From Neobacillus cucumis (lineage in GTDB: Bacteria; Bacillota; Bacilli; Bacillales_B; DSM-18226), in assembly GCF_016107705.1 (NCBI RefSeq), contig NZ_JAEHGC010000001.1, positions 372,001 to 436,000 on the forward strand: DNA of 64,000 bases. Direction: 5' to 3'. A program made the translations under genes and the position numbers. Within the stretch, counting starts at the first letter, position 1, and every line of letters starts with the position of its first letter. A model generated the notes under the pieces. It worked only from the letters and a program-made list of their open reading frames with translations, had not been told where the DNA came from and searched no databases. Below are positions 7,473 through 18,524 of this stretch, in pieces.

Positions 7473-10271
7473 TCATAACCACTCATTAATAATCTCCACA
7501 AGTTCATCTATATTACCTTTTTTGACCGGAACAGCGGGAATTGACTTTAAAAAGGCATTGCCATACTTCGTAGTGATAATCCTTTTATCAAGAACAATGA
7601 CAATCCCCCTGTCTGAAGCTGTTCGAATCAATCGGCCAAAGCCTTGTTTGAAACGAAGGATCGCCTCCGGAAGAGAATAATCCGAAAAGGCATTCCCACC
7701 CTGCTGGGTGATATATTGACATTTTGCCTCCGTAAAGGGTTCGTCCGGCGGGCTAAATGGAAGCCTGACAATAATAAGGCAGGATAAATCCTCTCCGGGG
7801 ATATCTACACCTTCCCAAAAACTGCTTGTCCCGAGTAAAATGGCCTTATCATAGCGCTGAAAATTTCGCGTTAGCCTTGTTCTGCTCCCACTTGTAATTC
7901 CTTGAGCAAAAATCGCAAAATCGCTTAAAAAACCACTTTCTTTTATGAGTTCATATGTCTTTTTCAGCATGTCATAGGCTGTGAAAAGAATCAGCATTCT
8001 TCCCTTTGTTGCTTCCGAAAGTGAAATAATATGTTCTGTAATGGTTACAACATAATCATCCAGTGAAACAGAATTGATTTCAGGTAAATCCTCAGAAATC
8101 AATAGCTGAACATGATCTCCATATTCAAATGGAGAAGGAATCATCATAGTAGAAGCGGAATGTAGGCCAATCTCCTTCTTTATATATTCAAATGAATGGT
8201 TAACCGTTAAGGTGGCTGATGTTACAACAACGCTTTTCTTCTTATTGAAGAACTTTTCCCTGAGCGCTACCGCAACAGAGGCTGGTTTCGCTAAAAAGGT
8301 TGTTACGTTTTGTGGAGACCTATAGTCTACTTCCATCCATTTTACAAAATTTGTTTTTAGAATAAAACATGATTGGACAGTATTCTTCAATTCTTCCAAA
8401 TCATGTAGGAATGAAATCAATTCCTCGATTATATTCCTATGCTCTTGTGTAAGTTTATCTTTTTTATTCTCAATCCATGCTAATCTGTCCATCATTGCTG
8501 AATGCAAATCCTTTAGCAAGAATGCAAATCTTTCTGCACTATGGACAAGTGCTGACTTCTCTTTTCCATGATCTTCGTCTGAAAAGCGCACCTTTGCTCG
8601 GATGAATCCCTTTTTGTTACTTCCCATCTTTTTGGCATATAGGGCAATCAGCTTAAAAAATTCATCCATTTCATAAAATAAATCTGTTGCCAGCTTGTTT
8701 ATTTTAGATGTATGTGTCAACGCTTCCCCTTTGATGCCGGATACTTGCAGCAATTCCTCAAATTGATAAAAAAGCTGCTTCTGTTCATAGTGACCAAATT
8801 GGCTTAACAGCATTCTAGTGGACAAATAATCCAAGCTAAAGCCAAAAAACTGACTGGCTACCTTCTCAAAATGATGTCCCTCATCAATAATGCAGAAATC
8901 AAAATTAGGCAGAATGGTCCCATCAGTGGAAAGATCACTTAATAGTAAAGAATGATTTGTAATGATTAAATTTGCTTCTTCAGCTGTTTTTTTAGCCCGA
9001 AGATAGTAATCCTTTTCAAGCCATTCATTTGATTGTATAAAAACAGCAGGGTCATTTTTTATCCGATTCCAATAAAAAGATCCTCCGCTTGCAAGATTTA
9101 ATTCATCTTTATCACCTGTGTCTGTTTCCATCAACCAGACCAGGATTTGCATTTTCGTTAAAGTTGTATCGTAATTATCGTTTTCATCTAATAAGGTTTC
9201 GTTGAATTTCTCCAGGCTTATATAGTGACTTCTTCCTTTCAAAAGCACTGATATGAATTTAAATGGAAGCATCTTTTCGAGCATTGGAATTTCTTTTTTA
9301 ATAATCTGCTCCTGGAGCTGAATGGTATGGGTACTCACAACAACGGGCTGTCCGATTTGCTTGGAATAAAATACGCTTGGTAATAAATAGCCAAGGGATT
9401 TTCCTACTCCTGTCCCCGCTTCAATCAACAAATGCTCATGTTTTTGAAACGCTTGATAAATTCCATCCATCATCGTAAGTTGACCGGTTCTATTTTCAAA
9501 GTTTTCAAAGGCCTGCTTTATGATTTTGATTTTTTCCGCTTCTTGTTCAGGATAATGAAGAGACTCCTTTTCCCGATTTACTGATTGCCTCGCAGTTTCT
9601 TTTTTTAAGGCAATTCCCTTAAACATTTCAAGCCCTTCTGGCAGGACCTCTTTAGTAAGATCCTTCTCCACGAGTAACTCGTCAAGCAATTGCTGTAAAT
9701 CACTTTTAAGACCACCTGATAGCTGTGAAAGCTGTCTTAATGTTGTGATGGGCATTGATGCCAGTTTGTTAAGCAAAATAAGGAATAATTCTGCAGTTAC
9801 CTCGGCATCACTGTCAGCTTGATGCGGACGGTCGTGCTGTAAATTTTCTTTTTCTGCTAGATCTGACAACTTATAGCCGTCTGCTGTTGGGTACAGAATC
9901 CTTGCCATTTCCACCGTGTCTATTACAGATCCGTAAAATCCTTCAAAACCAGCAAGCTGTAATTCTTCCTGAAGAAATGACAAATCAAATAATACATTAT
10001 GTGCAACGAAATAAGCCCCTTCAAGAATTTTCTCTATCCTTGGGGCAATTTCTGAAAACACAGGAGCATCCTTTACCATATCATCATGAATACCAGTCAA
10101 TTCTTCAATAAAAGCCGGAATTTGCTTTTTTGGATTAACCAGTGATGAAAATTTTTCTGTGATTTTACCGTTTTCAATGACCACAGCTGCAAATTGAATA
10201 ATTCTATCTCCCTTTTTAGGAAGATTACCCGTGGTTTCTAAATCTATAACAACATATTTATTATCTAACAT
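7473..10271 (-). CDS. dinG: DinG-type protein: DnaQ exonuclease fused to helicase-like domain
   Basis: The 932-residue protein starts with a DEDDh 3'-5' exonuclease domain (VIDLETTG at residues 8-15; HQADSDAEVTAEL near 150) and continues as an XPD/DinG-like superfamily 2 domain with Walker A EAGTGVGKS, the DEGH box in CIIDEGHHF and motif VI QGFGRLIR. The cysteines of the Fe-S domain of E. coli DinG are absent, as in Firmicute DinG, which is known as an exonuclease rather than a helicase. It acts in DNA repair or recombination. No LexA box is visible in the 130 bp upstream. Confidence 0.92.
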   Translation of the reverse strand: MLDNKYVVIDLETTGNLPKKGDRIIQFAAVVIENGKITEKFSSLVNPKKQIPAFIEELTGIHDDMVKDAPVFSEIAPRIEKILEGAYFVAHNVLFDLSFLQEELQLAGFEGFYGSVIDTVEMARILYPTADGYKLSDLAEKENLQHDRPHQADSDAEVTAELFLILLNKLASMPITTLRQLSQLSGGLKSDLQQLLDELLVEKDLTKEVLPEGLEMFKGIALKKETARQSVNREKESLHYPEQEAEKIKIIKQAFENFENRTGQLTMMDGIYQAFQKHEHLLIEAGTGVGKSLGYLLPSVFYSKQIGQPVVVSTHTIQLQEQIIKKEIPMLEKMLPFKFISVLLKGRSHYISLEKFNETLLDENDNYDTTLTKMQILVWLMETDTGDKDELNLASGGSFYWNRIKNDPAVFIQSNEWLEKDYYLRAKKTAEEANLIITNHSLLLSDLSTDGTILPNFDFCIIDEGHHFEKVASQFFGFSLDYLSTRMLLSQFGHYEQKQLFYQFEELLQVSGIKGEALTHTSKINKLATDLFYEMDEFFKLIALYAKKMGSNKKGFIRAKVRFSDEDHGKEKSALVHSAERFAFLLKDLHSAMMDRLAWIENKKDKLTQEHRNIIEELISFLHDLEELKNTVQSCFILKTNFVKWMEVDYRSPQNVTTFLAKPASVAVALREKFFNKKKSVVVTSATLTVNHSFEYIKKEIGLHSASTMMIPSPFEYGDHVQLLISEDLPEINSVSLDDYVVTITEHIISLSEATKGRMLILFTAYDMLKKTYELIKESGFLSDFAIFAQGITSGSRTRLTRNFQRYDKAILLGTSSFWEGVDIPGEDLSCLIIVRLPFSPPDEPFTEAKCQYITQQGGNAFSDYSLPEAILRFKQGFGRLIRTASDRGIVIVLDKRIITTKYGNAFLKSIPAVPVKKGNIDELVEIINEWL

Positions 10272-10379
10272 TATTTACACCTCAAACCTTCGTTCATTAA
10301 AACGGTATCACAAAAAAGGTAAAAGAAAAAGAAACTATTTCATGAGATTTAAAACTATTATATAAAAATAACCGAAAAA

Positions 10380-10405
10380 AAGAAAAATCCCCAAAAGAGG
10401 GGATT
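10380..10405 (-). terminator. Terminator after panD
   Basis: AATCCCC (10386-10392) pairs with GGGGATT (10399-10405); on the minus strand a T-rich run follows. The panD stop codon overlaps the stem. This ends the panBCD operon. Confidence 0.85.
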
Positions 10406-10787
10406 ACATTACTGTTAACGCTGGTTCAGCGTGTATCAATTCTTTTATTTTGTTGTTTTCATCCATGATGGCGACCCTCGGGCTATGCTCGGATAATTTT
10501 TCTTCTGAAACGATAGCATAGGAAATAATAATAACAATATCCCCTTTTTGGACAAGTCGTGCCGCCGCACCATTTAAACAAATCACTCCGCTGCCGCGCT
10601 CGCCGGGAATAATATAGGTTTCAAGACGTGCTCCATTGTTGTTGTTGACAATTTGCACCTTTTCATTGGCAAGCATCCCAACCGCATCCAAAATATCTTC
10701 ATCAATGGTAATACTGCCCACATAGTTTAAATTCGCTTCTGTAACAGTTGCGCGATGGATTTTTCCATTCATCATTGTACGAAACAT
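10404..10787 (-). CDS. panD: Aspartate 1-decarboxylase
   Basis: Makes beta-alanine from aspartate for pantothenate. The 127-aa proenzyme has the self-cleavage site Gly24-Ser25 in YVGSITID, where Ser25 becomes the pyruvoyl group, plus the conserved [12 protein letters not shown] segment. GGGAGGAG precedes the ATG. It is the last gene of panB-panC-panD, with a 44-nt gap after panC. Confidence 0.97.
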   Translation of the reverse strand: MFRTMMNGKIHRATVTEANLNYVGSITIDEDILDAVGMLANEKVQIVNNNNGARLETYIIPGERGSGVICLNGAAARLVQKGDIVIIISYAIVSEEKLSEHSPRVAIMDENNKIKELIHAEPALTVM

Positions 10788-10831
10788 GATTGTTCTCCTC
10801 CCGGTCTTTGGTTGTTTTTCTATTGTACAGA

Positions 10832-11680
10832 TTAATTTATTTCTAAGATGAAATTATCAATTAAACGAACATTAGTAAAATGTACAGCCAATGCGATGAT
10901 GAATTTCCCCTCTAATCTTTCTAAAGGAAGTAACTGCGGGTAGGACAATATTTCTACATAATCAATACGACCGCTGCTCTCTGAAGTAATCATTTCCTTA
11001 ATTAAGCTGATTAGTGTAGAAGGGTTTCTTTCCCCCTCATTCATCACCTTTTTCGCTTGCATCAAGCTTTTATGAAGAACAACTGCCTGCTTTCTATCTT
11101 CTGGAAGAAGATTTACATTCCTTGAGCTCTTAGCAAGCCCGTCTGCTTCTCGAACAATATCAACGGGTACTAATTCCACCGGGAAATTTAAGTCGGTAAT
11201 TAGCCCCTCAACAACTGCCACTTGCTGGGCATCCTTTTTCCCGAAATAAGCCCTTGTTGGCTGCACAATATGGAAAAGCTTCGCCAAAACTGTTGCCACC
11301 CCGTCAAAATGACCGGGACGGGATTTTCCGCATAGTACGTCCGTGCGTTTCTGAACCACTAATGTAACGGATGAAGGATTCGGATACATTTCCTCAACAG
11401 AGGGGTAGAAGAGAAAATCTACCCCCTCACTCTCCGCCAATGCCCGGTCCCGTTCAAAATCGCGGGGATATGTGGAAAAGTCCTCATTTGGACCAAACTG
11501 AAGTGGATTAACGAATATGCTTAATACAACCAGATCATTTTCTTCTCTCGCTTTTTTTATAAGACTGAGATGACCCTCATGCAAAAAACCCATGGTTGGG
11601 ACAAAGCCGATCGATTTTCCTTGTCCTTTTTGATTTAAGACCTCTGCTTGCATTTCTTTGACAGCTGGAATAACCCTCAT
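10832..11680 (-). CDS. panC: Pantothenate synthetase
   Basis: ATP-dependent condensation of pantoate with beta-alanine. The 282-aa protein has the nucleotidyltransferase signature [14 protein letters not shown] (HxGH type), [14 protein letters not shown] and the second motif KSSRN. Its ATG overlaps the panB stop (ATGA), with GGAGG 6 nt upstream inside panB, so the two are translationally coupled. Confidence 0.97.
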   Translation of the reverse strand: MRVIPAVKEMQAEVLNQKGQGKSIGFVPTMGFLHEGHLSLIKKAREENDLVVLSIFVNPLQFGPNEDFSTYPRDFERDRALAESEGVDFLFYPSVEEMYPNPSSVTLVVQKRTDVLCGKSRPGHFDGVATVLAKLFHIVQPTRAYFGKKDAQQVAVVEGLITDLNFPVELVPVDIVREADGLAKSSRNVNLLPEDRKQAVVLHKSLMQAKKVMNEGERNPSTLISLIKEMITSESSGRIDYVEILSYPQLLPLERLEGKFIIALAVHFTNVRLIDNFILEIN

Positions 11681-12513
11681 TGTTTTCCTCCATAAAGACC
11701 TTGAAGTTCTTCTTCTTTCATTGTAAAGGAGTGTTGATCTTCCGGAAATTTGTTCGATTTAACCTCTTCGGTATAGGCTTGGATTGATTCCGTAATAAAT
11801 GGATTTAGATTTGAATATTTCTTTACAAACTTAGGTACCCGTTCAACACCATATCCTAAGACGTCATGATATACAAGGACTTGTCCATCTACATTTTGCC
11901 CTGCACCAATCCCAATCACCGGTATGTTCAATTCTTTCGCAACTTCATGTGCAAGCTGCTTTGGAACACATTCTAAAACAACGGCAAATGCTCCTGCACG
12001 TTCACATTCTCTTGCATCTTCAAGCAATTTAATCGCCGCATGGGCATCTTTGCCCTGAACCTTATATCCACCTAATACGCCTACAGATTGTGGTGTTAAC
12101 CCTAAATGGGCGCAAACTGGGATTCCAGCCTTGGTAAGGGCAGCTATTTTTTCAATAACATCATCTGCTCCTTCAATCTTTACCGCATGTGCACCTGTTT
12201 CTTGAATCAATCTGCCGGCATTTTTCAGCGTTTCATGTAGTGATAGATGGTACGTTAAAAATGGCATATCAGCGACAATAAAGGTGTCTTTAGCTCCTCG
12301 TTTAACCGCTTTTGTGTGGTGGATCATGTCATCAAGGGTTACGGGAATAGTAGAGTCATACCCGAGGACAACCATACCTAATGAGTCCCCAACTAAAATG
12401 ATGTCTACTCCTCCTTGCTCGGCATGTTGAGCGGAAGGATAATCATAGGCCGTTAACATGACAATTTTTTCTCCGTTTTGTTTCATTTTCAGAAATTCAG
12501 TCGTTTGCTTCAT
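11677..12513 (-). CDS. panB: 3-methyl-2-oxobutanoate hydroxymethyltransferase
   Basis: First committed step of pantoate synthesis: transfers a one-carbon unit from methylene-tetrahydrofolate to ketoisovalerate. [28 protein letters not shown] and KIEGAD are the family's Mg- and substrate-binding segments. Two adjacent ATGs (12516, 12513) follow AGGAGG; I use the second, 7 nt away, giving 278 aa. It is preceded by a roughly 200-nt leader with its own sigma-A promoter and a terminator-like hairpin, so expression may be controlled by attenuation. Confidence 0.96.
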   Translation of the reverse strand: MKQTTEFLKMKQNGEKIVMLTAYDYPSAQHAEQGGVDIILVGDSLGMVVLGYDSTIPVTLDDMIHHTKAVKRGAKDTFIVADMPFLTYHLSLHETLKNAGRLIQETGAHAVKIEGADDVIEKIAALTKAGIPVCAHLGLTPQSVGVLGGYKVQGKDAHAAIKLLEDARECERAGAFAVVLECVPKQLAHEVAKELNIPVIGIGAGQNVDGQVLVYHDVLGYGVERVPKFVKKYSNLNPFITESIQAYTEEVKSNKFPEDQHSFTMKEEELQGLYGGKQ

Positions 12514-12516
12514 CAT

Positions 12517-12720
12517 CGTACCTCCTTGTATTAGGAAGAGGTGAGTAAACGTAAAGAGTATCTTTTCGAAAATAAAAAGATCCTTCTGAAGGCAGAGAGG
12601 ATCATTGTTACTCTTGTTTATGTTCATCCCTCTGTCCCGGTCCGAAATTTCGGATCTAGGCAGAATCCAATATTATATGTTTTTTTAATCTACAGGTGCA
12701 GTTCTGATTTGATACTGCCC
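12517..12720 (-). promoter_or_regulatory. Structured panB leader, candidate attenuator
   Basis: From the predicted transcription start near 12720 to the panB ribosome site there is no ORF. On the minus strand segment a (12626-12635) can pair with segment b (12593-12602, one bulge), while b can instead pair with segment c (12579-12585) to make an intrinsic terminator. The upstream part holds a perfect 14-bp palindrome (12641-12654) and a GCAGT/ACTGC stem. The pan RNA motif, an orphan riboswitch candidate known upstream of Firmicute panB, is the first identity to test. The alternative is a simple terminator of birA transcripts. Confidence 0.55.
12570..12603 (-). terminator. Intrinsic terminator just upstream of panB
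   Basis: On the minus strand GATCCT pairs with AGGATC across an 13-nt interval and TTTTTATTTT follows. It lies about 55 nt before the panB start and downstream of the panB promoter. Confidence 0.7.
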
Positions 12721-12726
12721 AATGGA

Positions 12727-12754
12727 ATTATAACAAAATATACGAAATGTGCAA
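12727..12754 (-). promoter_or_regulatory. Sigma-A promoter of panBCD
   Basis: On the minus strand TTGCAC (12749-12754) and a perfect TATAAT (12727-12732) are separated by 16 bp, directly downstream of the birA stop. Confidence 0.75.
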
Positions 12755-12763
12755 CTAAAGATT

Positions 12764-13741
12764 TTAAAGCTCTATATCTGCAGAATAAATATGTCGAATG
12801 TCTCCATTCACGTCTTCTAAGAGTAATACACCATCTTCCGTTATTCCAAGTGCTTTCCCTTCAATTACCTCTGTTAAAGTGCGGGCTTTAAGATGTTTGC
12901 CGATACTAACAGCATAGCTTTCCCAAAGCAGCTTAATTGCAGAAAAGCCTTTCTCTAAATAGAGGCCATACCATTTTTCTATATACAAAAAAATACTTTT
13001 TATTAATTCTGCGCGGGATATCGGCTCGCCTTTTTCAATCAAAAGAGAACTTGCCGTCTCCTGCAGTTCTATCGGAAAATCATCTTTTTTCTGATTCACA
13101 TTGATTCCAATCCCAATAATAACAGAGTGAATTCTGTCTGCTTCCGCTTGAAGCTCGGTTAAAATTCCAGTTACCTTTTTCCCGTTCATTAAGATATCGT
13201 TTGGCCATTTTATTTCGGGTGTTAAGCCTGTAATCTCTTCTATTGCTTGTACCACTGCTACAGCCGTTAACAGTGTCAACTGGGGTGCCTTTGTTAACGG
13301 TATATTCGGGCGAAGGATTAGGCTCATCCATATTCCTGTATACTTTGGAGAATGCCATTTTCTTTCCATTCTTCCTCTTCCAGATAACTGCTCTTCTGCT
13401 ATGACGGTCGTACCTTCTGGAACATCTTCATTTGCTAATCGGTGGGCAATCTTTTGCGTTGACTCCACACTTTCCTCATAATAGATATTCCTGCCGATGT
13501 ATTCTGTTTTTAACCCAAGCCTGATTTCATCTGCCGTTATCTTCTCAGGAGTTTTCAAAATTCGATACCCTTTTCGTCGAACTGCTTCAAGCTCAAAGCC
13601 CTCCTTACGAAGTTCTTCCACGTGCTTCCAAACAGCCGTTCTGGAACAGCCAATCAATTCTGCTAATTGTTGTCCTGATAAATAGGATTCACCAGCATTT
13701 GTGAAGGCATCCAGCAATTCTTTTCTTATTTCTGATTGCAC
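12764..13741 (-). CDS. birA: Biotin-protein ligase / biotin operon repressor
   Basis: Biotinylates acetyl-CoA and pyruvate carboxylase and represses biotin genes. The N-terminal helix-turn-helix (LAELIGCSRTAVWKHVEEL, about 28-46) marks the bifunctional class; the ligase domain has GRGRMERKWHSP and KWPNDI. The start chosen is GTG at 13741, inside the 3' end of cca and about 11 nt after AAGGAG, giving 325 aa, the B. subtilis length. It overlaps cca by 16 bp and ends the cca-birA unit. Confidence 0.94.
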   Translation of the reverse strand: MQSEIRKELLDAFTNAGESYLSGQQLAELIGCSRTAVWKHVEELRKEGFELEAVRRKGYRILKTPEKITADEIRLGLKTEYIGRNIYYEESVESTQKIAHRLANEDVPEGTTVIAEEQLSGRGRMERKWHSPKYTGIWMSLILRPNIPLTKAPQLTLLTAVAVVQAIEEITGLTPEIKWPNDILMNGKKVTGILTELQAEADRIHSVIIGIGINVNQKKDDFPIELQETASSLLIEKGEPISRAELIKSIFLYIEKWYGLYLEKGFSAIKLLWESYAVSIGKHLKARTLTEVIEGKALGITEDGVLLLEDVNGDIRHIYSADIEL

Positions 13742-14925
13742 TCCATCAGCCACTCCTTGATTTTGTTTTTTTCATTGATTATTTTTCCCTCGACAATAGC
13801 TTGTTCAATAGTTAAAAGAGCATCTTTTAACCAAGGTCCGGGTTTTTGATTGCACCACTCAAGCAAATCGTTCCCACTGACCATGAGGTCTCCCCGTTCT
13901 TTTATAGGGAGCCTGTCGTAGCATTGTATCAAATTGTTAATTATTTGAACTTCCTTCGTTCCATCTATCACCTGAAAAAGCTTTTCAACTGATATGATGG
14001 TGTCCCGTTTCGCCAAATACAAATCATAAAGCTCCCATTCTTTGTTTAGCCGAGAAGAGAGAAAAAAAATGATTTGCTGAATTTCTCTAATATCTTTAAG
14101 GGCCATCCGCCAATTCCTTAAAAATCTTTCAACTTCTTTTCCATCAAAATTCAGGCAATAAAGTACAAGCGTCCACATTTCATTTTTTGTCAAACTGTCC
14201 CAATTCAAACGGGGAAGTTTTTTTAGTTGTTCTTTCTGATTATCTAAACCTGGCAGATAGAGATATAGACCTGTGTTAAGCATAACGTTGATAGCTTCCT
14301 TCCAATTTGGGCCGAGCAGAAGTTTCTCAAACTCTGCCCGTTTCCGTTCTACCGCAATTTTATCTAGCAGGGAAGCAAGGTTTTCGAGCGCTGACAATGT
14401 TTGCGATTCAATTGAAAAGGATAGCTGGCTCATGAAGCGGACTGCTCTCATCATTCTTAGCGCATCTTCTTGGAATCTTTCCTCTGCTAATCCGACAGTC
14501 TGAATAATTTTTTTCAAAATTGCCTTTTGGCCGTCAAATGGGTCGATTAGCTTTCCACTTTGGTCCATTGCGATGGCATTCATCGTAAAATCTCTACGCT
14601 TTAAATCATCCTCCAAGTTTCGAATAAACGAGACTTCTTTTGGCCTTCGGAAGTCCTGATATTCAGATTCGGTTCTAAAAGTTGTAATTTCATAAGATGT
14701 ATCCCGATACAAAACAAGAATGGTTCCATGTTCTATTCCGAGATCAACCGTTTTCGGAAAAACCTTTTTCACTTCATCCGGTGTCGCGGATGTCGCAATA
14801 TCAACATCACTAATTGGCTTCCCTAAAAGAAAATCCCGTACCGATCCCCCGACAAAATAAGCCTCGTAACCCGAGTCTACCAATTTTTTAAGTACCGGCA
14901 GGGCAGTTAAAAAAGGCTCAATCAT
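13726..14925 (-). CDS. cca: CCA tRNA nucleotidyltransferase
   Basis: Adds or repairs the 3' CCA end of tRNAs. The class II nucleotidyltransferase head is clear: [23 protein letters not shown] has the GG..R motif and the metal-binding DxD, and [10 protein letters not shown] follows. The start is ATG at 14925 with AAAGGTG upstream, which gives 399 aa and an 8-bp overlap with bshA; a GTG three codons earlier is less well placed. Confidence 0.95.
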   Translation of the reverse strand: MIEPFLTALPVLKKLVDSGYEAYFVGGSVRDFLLGKPISDVDIATSATPDEVKKVFPKTVDLGIEHGTILVLYRDTSYEITTFRTESEYQDFRRPKEVSFIRNLEDDLKRRDFTMNAIAMDQSGKLIDPFDGQKAILKKIIQTVGLAEERFQEDALRMMRAVRFMSQLSFSIESQTLSALENLASLLDKIAVERKRAEFEKLLLGPNWKEAINVMLNTGLYLYLPGLDNQKEQLKKLPRLNWDSLTKNEMWTLVLYCLNFDGKEVERFLRNWRMALKDIREIQQIIFFLSSRLNKEWELYDLYLAKRDTIISVEKLFQVIDGTKEVQIINNLIQCYDRLPIKERGDLMVSGNDLLEWCNQKPGPWLKDALLTIEQAIVEGKIINEKNKIKEWLMECNQK

Positions 14926-16063
14926 ACACTTCACCTTTATTCAAAAGTTTAAAATATAATTGTTCGTACTGTTCAACGACTTTATTAGCATTAAATTTAT
15001 TTCTAACCGTTTCTATTCCTCTTAACGAAAATGCTTCATGGAGATGTTCATCATTTAAAATTTGAATAGCCTTACTAGAGATATCCTCAATATCTCCTAA
15101 TTCACATAAAAATCCCGTTTTTCCATGTTCAATCACTTCAGGAATACCGCCAACATTTGTCCCGATGCATGGGACACCACATGCCATTGCTTCAAGTGCA
15201 ACTAGACCGAAGCTTTCCTTTTCGGATAATAAGAGCTTTAAATCACTGATAGAATATAATTCTTCAAGGCTTTCTTGCTTTCCTAAGAAGAGAACACGGT
15301 CCTCTACACCTAATTTACGGACGAGCTTACAAACATTCGTCATTTCCGGACCGTCACCAACTAATAGTAATTTAGCAGGCAGGGCTTCGGAAATTTTCGC
15401 AAACGTTTTTACAACATCCGGAACCCGTTTTACAGCACGGAAATTGGAAACATGAATGATTACCTTTTCCGATTCTTTTATTTGAAATTCAGTTTTCAAA
15501 TGTTGTACATCACTTTTTTGATAGACACGCTCATCGATAAAATTATAAACTGTTTCAATTTGTTTATCCGGATTAATCAGTTCATAGGTCTGATTAATTA
15601 ATGCATTTGAGACAGCCGTCACAGCATCTGACTTTTCAATGCCAAATTTAATTGCGTCGGTCAAGGATGGATCATAGCCTAAAACCGTTATGTCCGTTCC
15701 ATGCAAGGTGGTAACTATCTTTATGTCATGATTGCTCATTTGTTTTGCTAAGATCGCACAAACAGCATGTGGAATTGCATAATGAACATGAAGTAAATCC
15801 AATTTCTCTCGATTAGCTACTTCGGCCATTTTACTTGCTAAAGCAAGATCATAGGGTGGATATTGAAACACAGAATATTGATTTACATCAACCTGGTGGT
15901 AATAAATATTATGGTACATCCGGTTCAGTCTAAAAGGCATGCTCGATGAAATAAAATGGATTTCATGGCCTTTCTCGGCGAGCATTTTTCCAAGCTCTGT
16001 TGCAACAACACCCGAACCGCCTACTGTCGGATAACAGGTAATTCCAATTTTAAGTTTCCTCAT
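14918..16063 (-). CDS. bshA: N-acetyl-alpha-D-glucosaminyl L-malate synthase BshA
   Basis: GT4 glycosyltransferase that joins UDP-GlcNAc and L-malate in the first step of bacillithiol synthesis. The 381-aa protein starts [18 protein letters not shown], has the GDGPEM nucleotide-sugar loop near 240 and the E-x7-E-like element [16 protein letters not shown] near 290. Its ATG overlaps the bshB1 stop (ATGA). Order bshB1-bshA-cca is conserved in Bacillus. Confidence 0.95.
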   Translation of the reverse strand: MRKLKIGITCYPTVGGSGVVATELGKMLAEKGHEIHFISSSMPFRLNRMYHNIYYHQVDVNQYSVFQYPPYDLALASKMAEVANREKLDLLHVHYAIPHAVCAILAKQMSNHDIKIVTTLHGTDITVLGYDPSLTDAIKFGIEKSDAVTAVSNALINQTYELINPDKQIETVYNFIDERVYQKSDVQHLKTEFQIKESEKVIIHVSNFRAVKRVPDVVKTFAKISEALPAKLLLVGDGPEMTNVCKLVRKLGVEDRVLFLGKQESLEELYSISDLKLLLSEKESFGLVALEAMACGVPCIGTNVGGIPEVIEHGKTGFLCELGDIEDISSKAIQILNDEHLHEAFSLRGIETVRNKFNANKVVEQYEQLYFKLLNKGEVYD

Positions 16064-16776
16064 CTTGACTCTCCTAATAAATCATGATTAATGAGAAGAG
16101 GAACTTTCGACTTAAATCCTTCAGCAAAAGGGACACCAACAAGTTTCCCAAACATTTTTTCCCTTGCCTCAACTGTTTCAATGTATCCATTCGTTAGTGG
16201 TGTATCGAAGCTTTCTTCCGTTCGTTCAAATTGACTTTTATATGCCCTTAATGCCTCGAGTTTTTTCTCGATTTGCTGCGAGATATCAGTGGTAAAATCC
16301 GGTTTGTGGAAACCATTAATCATATAAAAATACATTCTTTCAATCCGATGCGGTGCCTCACCCTGATCAGTTTTAAATTTGCGGATTCCTGCAGAAAAAA
16401 CGGCTTCCTCCACGAGGCGTGCACAATTTCCGTGATCGGGATGACGGTCTTCAAAATATGGGGCAAAGACAAGTTTAGGTTTTAATTGCCTTATGACCCC
16501 GGCAATCAATTTTATGTATTCACCGGTTAGATATAGCCCTCTATCCGGCAGGGAAAGCGATGTTCTAAAGGCCACCCCAAGGATATCCGCTGCATTCATC
16601 GCTTCTATTTTCCTAAGCTCTATTGTTCCATTCGAAGAAAGTCCTGCGTCAGTTAAATCACAAATTCCAATGCGTTTTCCTTGCTCAGAAAATTTAGCAA
16701 TCGTTCCGCCCATGCCTATCTCAACATCATCAGCATGAGCACCGAATGCGAGAATATCTAAAGACTTATTTTCCAT
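16060..16776 (-). CDS. bshB1: N-acetylglucosaminyl-malate deacetylase BshB1
   Basis: LmbE-family zinc deacetylase for the second step of bacillithiol synthesis. The metal site is seen in [12 protein letters not shown] (HxDD) and the distal His in [12 protein letters not shown]. The start is ATG at 16776, within the end of mgsA, which gives 238 aa and an N-terminus matching the family; an ATG four codons earlier is possible. It is translationally coupled to mgsA upstream and bshA downstream. Confidence 0.94.
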   Translation of the reverse strand: MENKSLDILAFGAHADDVEIGMGGTIAKFSEQGKRIGICDLTDAGLSSNGTIELRKIEAMNAADILGVAFRTSLSLPDRGLYLTGEYIKLIAGVIRQLKPKLVFAPYFEDRHPDHGNCARLVEEAVFSAGIRKFKTDQGEAPHRIERMYFYMINGFHKPDFTTDISQQIEKKLEALRAYKSQFERTEESFDTPLTNGYIETVEAREKMFGKLVGVPFAEGFKSKVPLLINHDLLGESR

Positions 16777-17182
16777 TGCTCTCACCATTTTTCATCACAT
16801 TTCTCCACTCAAGCAGTCCTTGGTCTAATCCGCGTATTAATAATTCTGCAGATCCCATATTCGTTGCAAGCGGAATCGAGTAAACATCACAAAGCCGAAC
16901 AAGAGCAGTTACATCAGGCTCATGCGGCTGTGCGGTTAGTGGATCGCGAAAAAAGAAAACGGCATCCATTTTATTTTTTGCAATCATCGCACCAATCTCC
17001 TGATCGCCACCAAGCGGCCCGGATTTAAATCGGGTTAATTCCAATCCTGTAGCTTCATTAATTCGTAATCCGGTTGTACCTGTTGCAAACAAGGTATGCT
17101 TTGAAAAAATTGTCTGATAGGCCGTGACAAATTGAACTAAATCATTCTTTTTTTTATCGTGGGCGATTAAGGCAATATTCAT
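16766..17182 (-). CDS. mgsA: Methylglyoxal synthase
   Basis: Converts dihydroxyacetone phosphate to methylglyoxal, relieving sugar-phosphate stress. The 138-aa protein has the phosphate-binding TGTTG and [13 protein letters not shown] with the catalytic Asp, and [22 protein letters not shown] precedes the ATG. It sits between dapB and bshB1; bacillithiol is known to help detoxify methylglyoxal in Bacillus, which makes the linkage sensible. Confidence 0.96.
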   Translation of the reverse strand: MNIALIAHDKKKNDLVQFVTAYQTIFSKHTLFATGTTGLRINEATGLELTRFKSGPLGGDQEIGAMIAKNKMDAVFFFRDPLTAQPHEPDVTALVRLCDVYSIPLATNMGSAELLIRGLDQGLLEWRNVMKNGESNGK

Positions 17183-17193
17183 ATCCAGACCTC

Positions 17194-17997
17194 CTATTCT
17201 AAAATATTTTCAAGACCATACACAAATGTTTTTAGGTTCATTACTGTTTCTACAGCTACTTTCACCCCGGACATAAATGAGGCTCGATTATAAGAATCAT
17301 GTCTTATCGTTAAGGTTTGTCCATCAGACCCAAATAAAACCTGCTGGTGTGCAACCAAACCAGGGAGTCTAACCGAGTGAATATGCATTCCATCAAAATC
17401 TGCACCTCTTGCACCTGTAATGGTCTCTTTTTCATTTTGATGCCCCTGCTTCTTTGCCTCTCTTACTTCGGCAATCATTTCTGCCGTTTTAACAGCTGTG
17501 CCCGATGGCGCATCAAGTTTCTGGTCATGATGAAGTTCAATAATTTCAATATCCTGAAAATATTTCGCTGCCATTTGGGAAAATTTCATCATTAAAACAG
17601 CACCAATTGCAAAATTAGGTGCAATGATACAGCCTATTTCTCTTTCAGTACATATTCTCTCCAGTTCTTCTAGGTCACTTTTAGAAAAACCAGTAGTTCC
17701 AACTACAGGCCTAACGTTGTATTGAAGCGCAGTTTTTGTATGATGCATGCCTACTTCCGGTGTGGTTAAATCGATTAACACATCGGCTTTAATATTTTGC
17801 AAACAGGATTCAAGGTTCCCGAAAACCGGTACTTCGATTGGAAGCTCAAAGCCTTGTATGTCATTTAGCTGCTTCCCATCAAATTTATAATCGACCACGG
17901 CTGCCAACTCGAAATGCTCCGTATTCGCTGCCAGCATAACAGCCTCTCTTCCCATTCTTCCACGCGGTCCGGCAATAATTACTTTTATTGATTTCAT
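17194..17997 (-). CDS. dapB: 4-hydroxy-tetrahydrodipicolinate reductase
   Basis: NAD(P)H-dependent step of lysine, diaminopimelate and, in spores, dipicolinate synthesis. The N-terminal Rossmann motif is [15 protein letters not shown], and the catalytic [15 protein letters not shown] segment is intact. I use ATG at 17997 (267 aa, the B. subtilis length) rather than the GTG three codons upstream. It overlaps nothing but follows ypjD by 5 nt. Confidence 0.96.
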   Translation of the reverse strand: MKSIKVIIAGPRGRMGREAVMLAANTEHFELAAVVDYKFDGKQLNDIQGFELPIEVPVFGNLESCLQNIKADVLIDLTTPEVGMHHTKTALQYNVRPVVGTTGFSKSDLEELERICTEREIGCIIAPNFAIGAVLMMKFSQMAAKYFQDIEIIELHHDQKLDAPSGTAVKTAEMIAEVREAKKQGHQNEKETITGARGADFDGMHIHSVRLPGLVAHQQVLFGSDGQTLTIRHDSYNRASFMSGVKVAVETVMNLKTFVYGLENILE

Positions 17998-18002
17998 TGA
18001 AC

Positions 18003-18347
18003 TCACTCTCCATTTTCCGAATTAATTCTTGTCCAGCGATTTTTGTCTCTAGTATTAAATTTATTCATCACATAATTATGAGCATCTTCTAAATCTATAT
18101 GTAAAGAATTAGCGAAACAAATTAACACAAACAGCAAGTCACCAAGCTCCTCCTCAATTGCTTTTTCTGTTTCACTGTCTTTTTTTGGCTTCTCTCCATA
18201 AAAATGATTGATTTCCCTCGCAAGTTCACCTAATTCTTCTGTCATCCTTGCCAGCATCGCTAATGGACTGAAGTATCCCTCTTTAAATTGACCTATGTAT
18301 TGATCAACCTCATTTTGCAGGTCCTTCACAGACTTTCCGATTGACAT
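18003..18347 (-). CDS. ypjD: MazG-like nucleotide pyrophosphohydrolase YpjD
   Basis: This 114-aa protein has the metal-binding pairs of the all-alpha NTP pyrophosphatase fold ([11 protein letters not shown] about residue 35 and EEELGDLLF about 66). AGAGGTG lies 6 nt before the ATG at 18347, which is preferred to an in-frame GTG. It heads the ypjD-dapB-mgsA-bsh-cca-birA unit and is divergent from the YitT-family gene. Substrate is not known. Confidence 0.9.
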   Translation of the reverse strand: MSIGKSVKDLQNEVDQYIGQFKEGYFSPLAMLARMTEELGELAREINHFYGEKPKKDSETEKAIEEELGDLLFVLICFANSLHIDLEDAHNYVMNKFNTRDKNRWTRINSENGE

Positions 18348-18524
18348 CTTTTTCACCTCTGATAAGTGTCTTACTGCTATTCATAGTAGCTAAAATATGG
18401 CTATTTTACAAATATTTTTGCTGAAAGTGGGAACTTTCTGATAGGATTGCTCTTCCAATCGTAATTGGATATAATAAAAAACATTGATAGAGAGAAAAAT
18501 ATTGGAAAAAAAGGGGGAGATTTG

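Noticed and set aside
10272..10403. LexA box upstream of dinG
   Set aside because: The GAACGAAG-like sequence does not match the CGAAC-N4-GTTCG consensus.
12541..12891. 116-codon plus-strand ORF opposite the panB leader and birA end
   Set aside because: No ribosome site; the sequence is explained by the leader hairpins and birA.
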